From: Arabidopsis thaliana | Taxonomy: Eukaryota > Streptophyta > Magnoliopsida > Brassicales > Brassicaceae | Direction: 5' to 3' | NCBI RefSeq assembly: GCF_000001735.4 | Contig: NC_003070.9 | Coordinates: forward strand, 28,319,971-28,383,970 | Length of the DNA: 64,000 nucleotides | Shown: positions 35,731-47,428 of the stretch, piece by piece | Layout: the number at the start of each line of letters is the position of its first letter | Numbering within the stretch: position 1 is the first letter of the stretch | Notes under the pieces: generated by a model | The model's database searches: none | Told to the model about the DNA's origin: nothing | The model's input: the letters and a program-made list of their open reading frames with translations, nothing else | Translations under genes and position numbers: made by a program

Positions 35731-38499
35731 ATGTTGTAAGGATTTGCGTATTTAATTGTTTTTGGTGAGCAAATGCTTCTTTATGAACCAAGCAAGTACT
35801 TTAAAATCTTGGCTGTGAAGTATTTTTGTCGCTTTATAAAAAAGGCATACTTATTGGATTTAGAGAAACAAACGTACAAAATGAAGGCAATGTGAGTTTT
35901 CTTGGAATAGTTCTTAGAGATTTTTAACTCTCTCAAATCACTCAAATGTGAATTTAAATTTAAAGTATTCAATTTGTTTCAAAGTCTTTACATGTTTTTG
36001 TGTTCACTTTGCCAATCACCTATATCATCAACCATTAATTTGGGTTCGCTCCATAAAATATGGTTATCAAAAACGATATGCATCGGAAACAATACGTAAA
36101 AATATCAAAAAGAAAACAATTTATAGTTTTCAGACAATATTAGATGTCAAAGAAAAATCATTATTGAAATGCGTTTGTAGGACAAAAAATAAAAACAAAA
36201 ACAAAAATCTGTTCAATCAAAAAAAGGAAAAAAAGAAAAAAAAAAAAAAGAGAGAGAGAGAAAAGAAAGCCCAATCCCATCCCAAACATCTGTGTCTAGA
36301 AAAAAGGAGAATTTTCTTAACATAATACGACTTAAATTTGTTAAGCTTTAGTAAACAACAATTATATATGCGTGTATCTATAGAAAGGTTGATCGTACGT
36401 ATTAGTTACCCACCCAAAAAATGGACTTGATCTTATTTAAGGGCCCGAGGCATGAGTCTTTTGTATTTTAGAATTTCTTGTTGACTAAATCACTATTTTG
36501 TCTTTATTTGTAAATGTAATTACTTAACACTCCTAACTTTGATGAATCGGGATCTTCATGATTAAACTAGTTGGCTAATGTCCCTTTTGTCTTTGTTCTT
36601 TACTTTAGTTTTCCTTTGGCTAACATTATTAAGTTTTTTTTCCTTTTCATTTTTTGACATTTTGACGGGGTTAATAGCTACCACTGATTTACTTTTTGGC
36701 GGTTGATATTTCTCTAAGGAGACAGGCATAGCTAATTCACGTTTGATATAGATGCATGTTTCCCAATTATATCTTATTATCTTAATTTATGTTATTTTAA
36801 CTCAATTTACAAACAACAAAAAATGCTATTGTAGTCATGCGTAGGCAATGAAGTTATCCAACATGTTCAAATGATTAACATTGTCATCCAACACTCTTAT
36901 TTTTTTTCTAAAAACACCACAAACACTATCATTCCATTTTAAAGGATACATCTAATGTTTCTTTTTTAATTTATAAAAATGTGTATATTTTTCCGAGAGT
37001 TAGCTTCAATTCACAGTAAAGCCAATAAAGGTTTAGCTAATGCCGAAGCAATGCCCAGCATTATTCAGCCATAGATCACAATGACGAAATACTATTTAAT
37101 ATCAGATTGTGGGCATTGGTGTTCATTGGCATGGTTATCAGAGGTGATCTATTTTTTTTTCCTTTTTTAGCCGAGGTGTTCTCGGTTGTTATAATTATGA
37201 TTCTTTCTATTACTAGATTTTGTCACCTCCCACAAGTCAGACAGAGAGTGAGGAGCAAAGGTCATCGTAGGGGAAAAATCAAGAATAAGGATTAGCTCCA
37301 ATAGTCCAATTATTATTTAGTTGTTGTCTTTCACTCTCGAGCCTTGTGCTCACCTTTCTTCTCGCTGCATCTCCTCTCTCTCTCTCTCCTATATAGTACT
37401 AGTATCTTTTTATATGGTAGTCAATCATTCTCCTCACTAACAGTATTTTCCCGACAATCTTCTCAATGATTATATCTATTATATATACGCTGTGTTTAAA
37501 ATTCTTTTAAGTTCCAGGCTTTTTAACTTATGTTTGGATTCAATACCAATAAAATTTGTCGAAAACGATTCAAGCAGACAAAATTTGTAACAATTCATTT
37601 TTAGTGTGAGGGTAATAAAAATCAACCGATGCAAAGTCACTGTGATCAAAATTTGAGGATTTATACTTAAACCTAAATACAAGTGATTGATAAAATGTTC
37701 GTTTAAAGTTGTTTGACCAAAAGAAAAAAATGTTCTTTTTAAACTTAGAGACGATATTTAACTCAAACCAAATGTATGCTTTTTATTTACAATTTTGTTG
37801 TTTTCTTATAAAAATATTGTAATTTCACAAATCATTGTCATGTTTTTTAAGGTCTGAAAATTAACATGGTTGTGCCACGTCAACACGTTTTTAGTAATCA
37901 AAAATACTTCTTAAAGAAGAAATAATATATAGAGGGGATTACTAAAAATTAGGAAAAATGATAAATTCCCAATTATGCCTTTGTGACCATCATTTTGCTT
38001 AAAGCTAAGTTATAACTATGCTCTTTCCGCGAGAAACGGGTTTTGTCTTGTTGAAGAAAAAGGAAGGAAGTGACGCAAAGTGTCTTCCTAAAGCTAAGAT
38101 ATTCGATTTACTGCGTTGAGTTGAGCATAAACTTTATCCAATATAATATAAACGCATTATACAATATACACGCGATCAATACATTGGACATACTAATTTA
38201 TGGGATTTACAATGGTTGTACTATCCTCCGACTACGAACACGTTACATATTGAAATCGCGTGCATTCACCAACTTTATTTGATTTTCCCCATCGTATATG
38301 TGTATGAAACAATAAAAAAAACAAAAAAAACAAAAAAAACATAAGGTGATGTGATTCAGTGATTGTAACTGTGGTGGAATACATGACAAGTTAGGTATAA
38401 TAAGGAAGTCTAATTCTGAAACCCTAGGCGACGAACACTGCATGCCAATAGTAGAAACAGTACGTACGATCACGAGATCAAACTTATACGTACTTTACT

Positions 38500-38830
38500 T
38501 TCTTAGGATCCCTCCACTTGTAGGCACTAGCCCCTTGCCACGTGGTCCCCCTCCATTAGCTTTATGGGCCTCATAAAGCCCGTGGGGTCCGAACTCACAT
38601 CCATGCACATGCTTCACATTAAGCTCTAGCTAAGTATCAAATGTGTATATATAAATACTAATGTTCAATAAGCATTTAAGTATGTATATATAAACGTATA
38701 ATATAATAGGCCTATATATGCCTTTTAAGGAGAAGACCGGCCGAAGAAAAGACAGCGTTGTGGTCTCCACGAAGGTTACAAAGACTCCTTGTCACGTGAC
38801 CACCACCATTCTTATTTATATATCTTCATA
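38500..38830. promoter_or_regulatory. GC-richer block with G-box (CACGTG) sites
   Basis: Contains ccacgtgg near 38538 and tcacgtga near 38793, plus a palindromic ctttatg-ggcct-cataaag near 38560. It stands out from the AT-rich surroundings about 500-830 bp upstream of the FHA gene. G-boxes bind bHLH, bZIP and light factors. Which gene it serves is unknown. Confidence 0.3.
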
Positions 38831-39338
38831 TTATATAGCTCACATGTATAAATACGTTTATTTTCTAAACTTGCGATAGCTTTTATTATTAGTGGTACAC
38901 TATTCAAGAATCTTTAGCACTACACTCTAGTTTCAGAATAAATAAGTGGGTTGGCATATTTGATCTATAGAAATTTAATTAGTAGTTGTTCTTAAACACT
39001 AAATTATTATTTTGCATCAATAGTACATACAATAATTGTTTGAAATCCATTACGGACTCGGCCTCCGACAGCCCAATTTTGTGCGTCAGTGGTAATAAAT
39101 ATCATAATGGACCAAGATTGAAGCCCATTAACTTTCAAAAGAAATTTGACTTAATTAAACCGTAATAGGAGAAGACTAAGAGATTTTAATTGGCTAAAAA
39201 AACGCTAATTTTAGAGAAGTAAAGATTCTGTGGCCGATTCTCTGGTAAATATTTCCTTTCTAAATCTATTTTATTTACTCGACTTAATAGAAGCTTCTTC
39301 TTTCGTTAATCGGTGAAAAGCTTAAATCTGCGTCTCTG

Positions 39339-41845
39339 ATGGCGTTTCAGTGGTTACCTGAAGATGATTATCTTCTCAGAAAATCACTCGAGGTTTAGTT
39401 TTTTCACGAAACCCTAATCTTGATTTTTTAATTTCATAAACCTTTCGATTTCGATTTTTCTGTTATCTTTTTTTTTTTCGTATCTTGCGTTCCCGTACGA
39501 GTATGATGTTACTGAATCTCGTACTGAAACCCTAAATTATTGCAGCGTTTAAAAGCTTTTCTCTGTTTGATAATTAACATACTTGTGTCCCAAGTCATAA
39601 TACTCTGCCTTGATCAAAACTTGATTATATCGGTTCTTAGTTCTTACGAGTTTCCCTGTTTGTTAATTCTTACAATCAATTGTTAAATTTTTCAGAATCT
39701 ATGATTCAAATAGTCGATATTTGAATCCAAGATTTGCAAAATTTCTAATGATTTGTGGAGTTTAATTCCTTGTATAATAATAGGATGGAACTTCTCTAGA
39801 GACGTTAGCTAAAGGAGCGGTGAGATTCTCTCGAAAATTTACACTTTCAGAACTAACAGAGCGATGGCATTGTCTTCTTTACAATCCCAAGGTTACATCT
39901 CTGTCTTCATCAGTCGGATTTGAGCTCCAATACGGAGCTCAATTCGTTCCACAAAGTCTCTTTGATTCAGTACCAGTCAGAACTCATTACTACACTACAC
40001 GAAAAAGGCGGCGTTTGGAGTTAGAGGAGTCTCTTAAGGTCAATAACAATGCCATTGATGAACATCTTAATGTGGAGGAAGGGAATTTGTTTGGAGAATG
40101 TGATGATGATTTTGGTTTCAAGTTTGAGGACATTGAAAGTTTTCGCAACACTTTCCCAGACATTTTGCTTTCCCCTCATGATTATCAGACAACTATCTTT
40201 GGTAATGAGATTGATGATGAGGATGATCGAATGGTGAATCAGATGTTAAACATCAACGATGACCAGATTCATGACTCTTATGTTACAGACACAATAACAA
40301 CAACAACAGAACATGTTCTGCTTCAAGAAGTGTTTCAAGATCCTCTGTTTCAACAACCTAACGCATCCTTGAATGAGCCAGCATCACCGTCACAGCAGCA
40401 AGTAATCCTTGATCAAGCAGAGATTTGGATTCCTCCACCGCCTTATGATCCACATCCAGAAATCGTTAACGGTGTTATCAATTGTGTTATAAACCGTGAG
40501 TCCGATGAGATTCCAGATAATGATGATATCAACCTGCAACTGTACAATCCTAAAGCTCGAAACTCGGTTAATCCTTCATCAGTGAGGAATAATATGAAGC
40601 CACCTCTGCCTCCAGTTAGAAGATCATCCTTACAAGTCAAGAGCAAAGACATTATCGACAGTTCTGGTTTTGGAGATTGTGCTGTCACAACCCGAGCAAG
40701 TTCTTCTTCTGCATTCAGTGATAGCTTTACTGAGAAAGCGACATCTACTGTTGCTGCAACAACTTCATCAACTCTACAACACTTTCCAGAGAATGAAATT
40801 TGTGAACAGACATTGAGTGCAGAGATGGATATAAACGTACCAGAGGAGAATAATATTGAAATTGAGAGTGATGAAGAGTTGCCTTCCTTTTCAGATCTAG
40901 AAGCTATGGTATATAAACTCTTACAAGTCAGTGTAAATTTTTGTCTTTTCTTGGTTAAAGTTACTTAAACTGTGTTTTCTTTTTGAACCAATCAGATTCT
41001 TGACATGGACCTTGAACCGATTGGTCAAGACCAGTACGAGTTGGACGGTAAATAATCAGCTCTCTCTTAAACTATAGTTTTACCATTTGTCCTTCTAATG
41101 TATCAAAAGGCTATACTGATGGTTGTGTGTGTATGTAGCTTCAAAATATCGAAACGAGGAAATGGCGCGAAAGATAATGAGATTAGAGCAGAGTGCTGAA
41201 TCTTACATGAACCGTGACATCGCTGCTCATGGAGCTTTCGCTCTTCTATATGGAAGCTCTAAGCATTACATCAATAAACCAGAGGTTATTGAATCTTCTT
41301 GGGATGCTTAATTATAGTGATTAAGTGATATAGTTAAGCTAAAAACACTTTCAACTTGTCAGGTGTTACTTGGAAGAGCAACAGGTGAATATCCGGTGGA
41401 TATCGACTTAGGAAGGTCAGGGTCTGAAACAAGATTCTCTCGACGACAGGTGATAACGCCATTCATCATACATTTTGATAACGCCATTCATCTTATTGAT
41501 TTTTATACATAGTTTATAAGTGTGAGTTTTCTTGGAAATTTATGGAACTAGGCTCTAATAAAGTTGAAGCAAGATGGGAGTTTTGAAATCAAGAATCTTG
41601 GGAAGTTTTCGATATGGATGAACGATGAGGAAATTAATCATGGAGAAGTTGTCATTCTCAAGAACAATTGCTTAATCCAGGTCAATTCAATTCTTAAGTC
41701 TTTGGTTTTTTCTTTGATTATGATCAAGAAACCAAGACTGATCAATTTTTTGTTCTGTTTTCTTGAACAGATACGAGAAAAGTCGTTCATATTCGAGAAG
41801 AATGAGAAAGCAGTCAAAAGATATTTAGATGGAATTCACAAATGA
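39339..41845 (+). CDS. FHA-domain protein with MCRS1-like N-terminus
   Basis: Seven exons: 39339-39392, 39784-40908, 40996-41047, 41139-41284, 41363-41449, 41552-41680 and 41771-41845, giving 555 aa with consistent phases. The N-terminus (FQWLPEDDYLLRKSLEDGTSLETLAKGAVRFSRKF, later LTERWHCLLYNPKV) is the microspherule protein N-domain, a SANT-like region found in MCRS1. A long acidic, Ser-rich linker follows. The C-terminal FHA domain (about 450-535) has GRATGEYPVDIDLGR and FSRRQALIKLKQDGSFEIKNLG. The usual SRxH is SRRQ and the NG turn is altered, so phosphothreonine binding may differ. MCRS1 relatives are nuclear subunits of chromatin complexes (INO80, NSL); that role here is inference. It matches AT1G75530. 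Confidence 0.9.
41451..41492. repeat. 25-bp-period duplication at an intron start
   Basis: tgataacgccattcatc at 41451-41467 recurs at 41476-41492, just inside intron 5 of the FHA gene. The first copy begins within the donor site (cag/gtgata), so the duplication carries part of the donor consensus. Confidence 0.7.
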
Positions 41846-42167
41846 AATCATATATATATATATCGTAGACGTAGTAGAGACTTTATGGTATATGACATCG
41901 AAACTTAACACGTGAATTTGGTTGATCCAATCAAATCCTACGGGTGATTTAAAAGTTAGTTTGATCTTTTCGTTTATTTTTTTTTAAATACACATCACGA
42001 AATAGTCAAATACAGTTCGAATAATATCGATGAGGATCTCTGAGGTGTGTTGATGCAAAGAAAGAATGGGCAGTGAAGTGGATATGAAAGATGCTGATTG
42101 ATTGGCCAACTTTTTGTCTTTGAAGTAATATACAAAACCCCGTCTGATGTAGATATTTAATACTAGT

Positions 42168-42263
42168 ATCATCAAAAATATTTCAAAACTATATTTTTTG
42201 TGAATTATCTTTCATATTCGAGACGAATGAGAAAGCAGTCAAAAGATATCATCAAAAATATTT
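42168..42263. repeat. Filler insertion: copy of FHA exon 7 between direct repeats
   Basis: 42211-42249 copies 41786-41824 of the last FHA exon, 39 bp with one mismatch (gacgaatg against gaagaatg), in the same orientation. It is bracketed by atcatcaaaaatattt at 42168-42183 and 42248-42263. The copy is not in an open gene context. It looks like template-switch filler from double-strand-break repair. Confidence 0.8.
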
Positions 42264-45059
42264 CTGTTCTGTTTAGTGTTAGTTTAAATTTCTTATATTT
42301 CTATATTTTAGCTTTATATATAAATTTGTTAATTTAATATTTTACTAAAATTAATGTTTAAGTAATATAAGATGTTTAATGTTGTTATTCTTTCATATAG
42401 TGAAACCACATATGACTAAAATACAATATAAACGACTGTGTATACGGTTGTATTGTATACAACGATTGTTTATTTTTAAATCACTTTCCAAAAAACGGAA
42501 CTATTATCACAATGTTTTAAGTGTAAATCTGTATTTCTTTGTCTAAAGTTCAGTTTCCAGAAAATATAATTTTTGTGCCGTACGAATATAATAGGCTGGC
42601 CGGTTATACAAATTAGAGCAAAGTTTTCATCTAAATGGAATTTTATTCTCAGTTCTACTTTATTTTAACCAATTAGAGAAGAAAAAAGGAATAAAATTTG
42701 TTTTGCTGGAAAAGTAGAAAAGATGGATATAAAGGAAATGTTTATAGAAAGCATTAAGAAATTTTTTTCTCTAAACTTATTTTCCACTTGTTTTTTTTTT
42801 TTCAAATTCCATTTATCTGCTGCTCTTTTATTCTTTAACAACAACAACAACAAAAAAAAACTCCACTTGTGACCTTTTTGGGAATTTGAAATTATATTTT
42901 CTTTTCCAGAAAAGCCATAATTTTTTGAGATTTTGACATGATATAGAGTGAACCATTTCTCATAAGCAACGTGTTACGGTATTAGATTGTTTGTTGTTCG
43001 TGTTTGTCATTAAACAATAAACGTCGTTTTTTTAAATATTATTTACATGTTTTGTGTAAAGCCACAAAAAGAATAGTGCAGTCCATTGGTGACTGTGATG
43101 ACACTTTCCTCGCTTCAGATCAGACTATTGGCGTAAGCGATTACGTATTAATTTCAACAACATATATAGTAAGAATTAGAATTTGGATTATTATGCACTT
43201 TTTACACACTATAAAACTCTAAGTTTTAGTTTAATTATCAGCTTTTTAGTAATGGTCCCTGTATACGTTTCATGCTTCAAAAAAAATATGTCAAATAATG
43301 TGGGGCATATTCATTATACGTTAAATTAATGAAACTCGCATAGTGGTCCAGCAAAATCAATAAATTCGTTTTAATAAAGAACATTATTATTAAATCGCTG
43401 TTAAGAGTCGAGAGGTTTCCATATTGTCCTCCCCACCATCTGCCCATTCCGATCCAACTAATTTCCTTATTATATTCTACAAATATATAAATACTTTAAT
43501 AACCAATGGGATAGTTGTTAACTTCTATCAACGTGAAATTATTTTGACACAAATATTATTTGGTTTCACTAAATTTGTTTAATTTCAATAATATTGTGGG
43601 AGTAGATGACCTAGAGTAGGAGTTTAAGTGTGGAGCTTCGAACAACGTACGAGAGACACGGCGGACCAAACGAGCCACGTGTTGTCTCTCTTCTTTGCCC
43701 ATCCCTTCTTCTACCTTCTTTGAACGTCAAATTCTTATAGGTTGAAATTTAGTTTCAATGTTCAAAACAGAAAATAATGAATTAAGAACATAATCCAGCC
43801 TACCAGAAATAATATCAAAACAAATTTGCCGTTCATATTAAAATGTTTTTCGCCATGATTATCCACTTGATAAAATGTAGTACATGAGATGAGACTATGA
43901 AGTGGGACCCGTCTGCTCCCTAGCTCACATCAAAAGTTATAACTATTCTACTAAAGTAATCTTGCGTTAGACGCTGTTCACATGGATGCTGTATTATGCG
44001 CTCAAATATTAATATCGAATTTAAGTTTAAAGAACTGTCTAAAAAACTCCACACTGCTGCACTGAATCTCGATTTGAAATATCTTTGTATCAAACATGTT
44101 AATTACTGATTGGCACATGTTTCTTTATTATTGTTTTGAAAAATAAAAATCTACATTAACTTGACTGATATAACATTTAGTAACATTAGAACTGCGGGAG
44201 ATATATGATTACAAAGATCATTTTCAATCTGAGTATTTTCAATCATTTTCATACCATAGAAACATTTATAAATTCTTGATTAACCACTGCAACAATGCAA
44301 CATTGGATCGAGCTTCCACGACTAAAAGGGTATTTCTATGGACTATGGGGACTCCTATTATAGATATTTAGGGGGCATATACATGGATTCTTAAAAGAGA
44401 ATTACAACTTTCAAATCATTATCATATTCCAATATGGGTTCAAAGTTTCTTTAAGCATACGCCTTTAGTTAATTGGAGAATCTTTTATTCTTTAATATAT
44501 ATAATGCTTTTTCAGGGATATAATGTAGTAATTTACAAGATACAGTTCTACTAGATTTCACTCCTGAAAAAGTAAACTTTATAATCTTTGGTTGTTACTT
44601 GATAGTGGTTCTAGATTTTGAAACTTATCCTTATTCCTTAATATTTTATATATCTATACGAACCAATTAATATCTTTTTACTTTTAAGAAACCATGTAAG
44701 GTTTTATCATACTAAAAAGAAAAATCTAGTTTTGTCTCCATTTGCTAGCTAGGTTTTCCCCTGTTTTAAGACTAGAAAATATACGTAGCTAACAAATCTG
44801 TATAAAAACCAAAAAAAAGTATTAAGAATCAAGCCGAACTAAATGACATTTGATTTTCATTCCATTTATATATATTTGAACTGATAAAATTATAACTGAA
44901 ATTAATAAGCATTATTGGGCATCTAATTATTTATTTATTTTGACTGAACAATCTTTCAGAATTCAAGATAGAAATAAAAGCAAAATAAAAATAAAATGAC
45001 TAGAGAAATGTAATTCTAATTTGTCATAAAAGGAAACCACTGAGACATTATCTGTTTAA

Positions 45060-45175
45060 TTATTGATGTAGAAGGAAAGACTCCCACTAGTCCCACTTGG
45101 TTCGATACCCGCGCTTCAGCCTTCACACCATCCACGTCCAGTGCAAAATTCTTCGGGCTTCCACTATATAATCTT
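45060..45175 (+). mobile_element. Possible SINE/tRNA-like relic with box B
   Basis: The plus strand has ggttcgatacc near 45100-45110, a full match to the pol III box B consensus, inside an unusually GC-rich islet. A matching box A is not clear. The minus strand stays open across it (RLYSGSPKNFALDVDG...), which would be the alternative reading as a coding remnant. Neither is secure. Confidence 0.25.
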
Positions 45176-46088
45176 CTAAACAAAGATAACACAATAAAAT
45201 ATAACAAGATGATATATTCAAATATAATCTTATCCGATCCTCTATTTTGGAGTTGGCGTGCGTGACTGCATGCCATGAAGTATAATATAGATGGAAATTT
45301 GAATAAACATGAGATCAATCGGCTAAAAGCAAGGTTGTGTTATATCGATCATCTTAATTCTGATGTAAATGTTTTGACATAAGCGTACGTATAGGTATGA
45401 TACTAGTAAAAATACAAGTTTAAACCTGTCTGATTGTTCACATTTCTTAAGTTAAATTAGTCAATCGAAAAGTGAAGTTTTAAAGAGTTAATGTTGTTTA
45501 CATTCGATGGTATATAAGTGAGTTTTCCATCATTTTTAGTTTCATTATGAAAACATTGTCTACTTCAATTTTTTGTTTCCAAGTTAGGAGAATTAAACAG
45601 AAAATTTTTCATTGCTACTATTTAAGTTCTATTTATTTTGTTTTTTTGAATGCTATCAAACAATCGAATGGAATGCCAATAAATTTATTTGAATATATCA
45701 TTCTTATTTTTTTTTGCTGGAAAATATAATTAGTTTACATTGAGGAACTACCGAACTATCATGGGCATAATTACTTCTCATCAGTCAAGCTCTCATTATA
45801 TCGCTGTGTTTTATTAATCCAACAAAGTAATAATTAATTATTTTTTTTACTTCATGGACATCTCATATAAAACAAGAAATAATTTTCTAGGAATAAAAAA
45901 GAAAAGAAAAAGAGAGATATAATTAAACAAAAAAAAAAAGATATGATTTGAGAAACAAGAAAGAAGGAAAAAAGAGGAGCTGATATTACATAAGTACCCT
46001 CTTACATTACTACTCCATAAGAAGATCTCACATCTTCTCTCCTATCATTTTCAACTACCACCATCTCTATCTCTCTCTTAATCGATCG

Positions 46089-47112
46089 ATGAAGATCAGG
46101 TGCGACGTCTGCGATAAAGAAGAAGCGTCGGTGTTTTGCACGGCCGACGAAGCATCTCTCTGCGGCGGCTGCGACCACCAAGTCCACCACGCTAACAAAC
46201 TCGCCTCTAAACATCTCCGTTTCTCTCTCCTTTATCCTTCTTCTTCCAACACCTCCTCTCCTCTCTGCGACATCTGTCAGGTCTCTTTCTAACTTCGGAC
46301 ATGAGTTTTGTTGTCTTAATTCAATCGTTTTTGCCGATCAAGAATCTGAAACTTTTTCTTTTTATTGAACTCTAGGATAAAAAAGCTCTGTTGTTCTGTC
46401 AACAAGATAGAGCTATTTTATGCAAAGATTGCGATTCATCGATCCACGCTGCGAACGAACACACAAAGAAACACGATAGGTTTCTTCTTACAGGGGTTAA
46501 GCTCTCTGCAACATCGTCTGTTTACAAACCTACTTCGAAATCTTCTTCTTCTTCTTCAAGCAACCAAGATTTCTCTGTCCCTGGATCATCAATCTCTAAT
46601 CCTCCTCCTCTCAAGAAACCTCTCTCAGCTCCTCCTCAGAGCAACAAGATCCAACCCTTTTCGAAGATCAACGGCGGTGATGCGTCGGTGAATCAGTGGG
46701 GATCCACAAGCACGATTTCTGAGTATTTGATGGATACGTTACCTGGTTGGCACGTTGAGGATTTCCTCGATTCCTCTCTTCCTACTTATGGTTTCTCTAA
46801 GGTTTGTTCTTATCTCTTTAATCAAGAAAGATCCAAGTTTAGTTGATTTCAAGATTTGACAATGACCCTTAGTAGATTGAATTTTTTTTTCCTCTGTTTA
46901 CGTAATATCATATCATTTTAGATCTAATGAGGTATTAATGTATTATAAAGGTAACAAACTTTATAGATGTGGATAGATCTTTTTACTATATTGGGTATTT
47001 GTGTAAAATTTCTGAAAAAGAGTTGTTGGTTATCTTTTGTGTGATTGCAGAGTGGTGATGATGATGGAGTGTTACCATATATGGAACCAGAAGATGACAA
47101 CAACACTAAGAG

Positions 47113-47146
<34 letters not shown>

Positions 47147-47428
47147 ACAGTGTCACTTCCATCTAAGAATTTAGGGATTTGGGTCCCTCAGATTCCACAA
47201 ACTCTTCCTTCTTCATACCCAAATCAATACTTTTCTCAAGACAACAACATACAGTTTGGGATGTACAACAAAGAAACATCACCAGAAGTAGTGTCTTTTG
47301 CTCCAATACAAAACATGAAACAACAAGGACAGAACAACAAGAGATGGTATGATGATGGTGGCTTCACTGTCCCACAGATCACTCCTCCTCCTCTTTCTTC
47401 TAATAAAAAGTTTAGATCTTTCTGGTAA
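46089..47428 (+). CDS. BBX21: Double B-box zinc-finger protein BBX21 / STH2
   Basis: Three exons: 46089-46280, 46376-46801 and 47051-47428, 331 aa, all joins phase 0. Two B-box zinc fingers are at about residues 5-47 (CDVCDKEEASVFCTADEASLCGGCDHQVHHANKLASKH) and 61-102 (CDICQDKKALLFCQQDRAILCKDCDSSIHAANEHTKKH). No C-terminal CCT domain is present, which places it in the two-B-box-only subgroup. Downstream are a Ser-rich linker, the conserved WHVEDFLD motif and an Asn run in exon 3. In A. thaliana STH2/BBX21 is a nuclear activator of photomorphogenesis that works with HY5 and is degraded through COP1. It matches AT1G75540. Retention of intron 2 would end the protein shortly after the linker. Confidence 0.95.

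Larger units (their letters stand above)
33210..39338. other. 6.1-kb gene-free spacer (SRS5 / FHA gene, divergent)
   Basis: This is a divergent intergenic region that must contain the SRS5 promoter and 5' leader (GA-repeat at about 33447-33462) and the FHA gene promoter. A GC-richer block at 34080-34400 and the G-box cluster at 38500-38830 are the most promoter-like parts. Two A/T-tract insertion scars are listed separately. Open frames such as 35948-36325 are A-rich and not called. Confidence 0.5.
41846..46088. other. 4.2-kb spacer between FHA gene and BBX21
   Basis: Apart from the FHA 3' UTR, the exon-7 filler and the GC-richer islet at 45060-45175, this is AT-rich with no supported gene. 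A gagagaca...tgtctctc inverted repeat around a G-box (ccacgtgt, about 43674) lies 2.4 kb upstream of BBX21. The last 150 bases are pyrimidine-rich leader sequence of BBX21. Confidence 0.5.

Noticed and set aside
38310..38341. Repeat of c + A8 units as a retro-insertion scar
   Set aside because: Simple microsatellite slippage explains it, and no flanking duplication is present.
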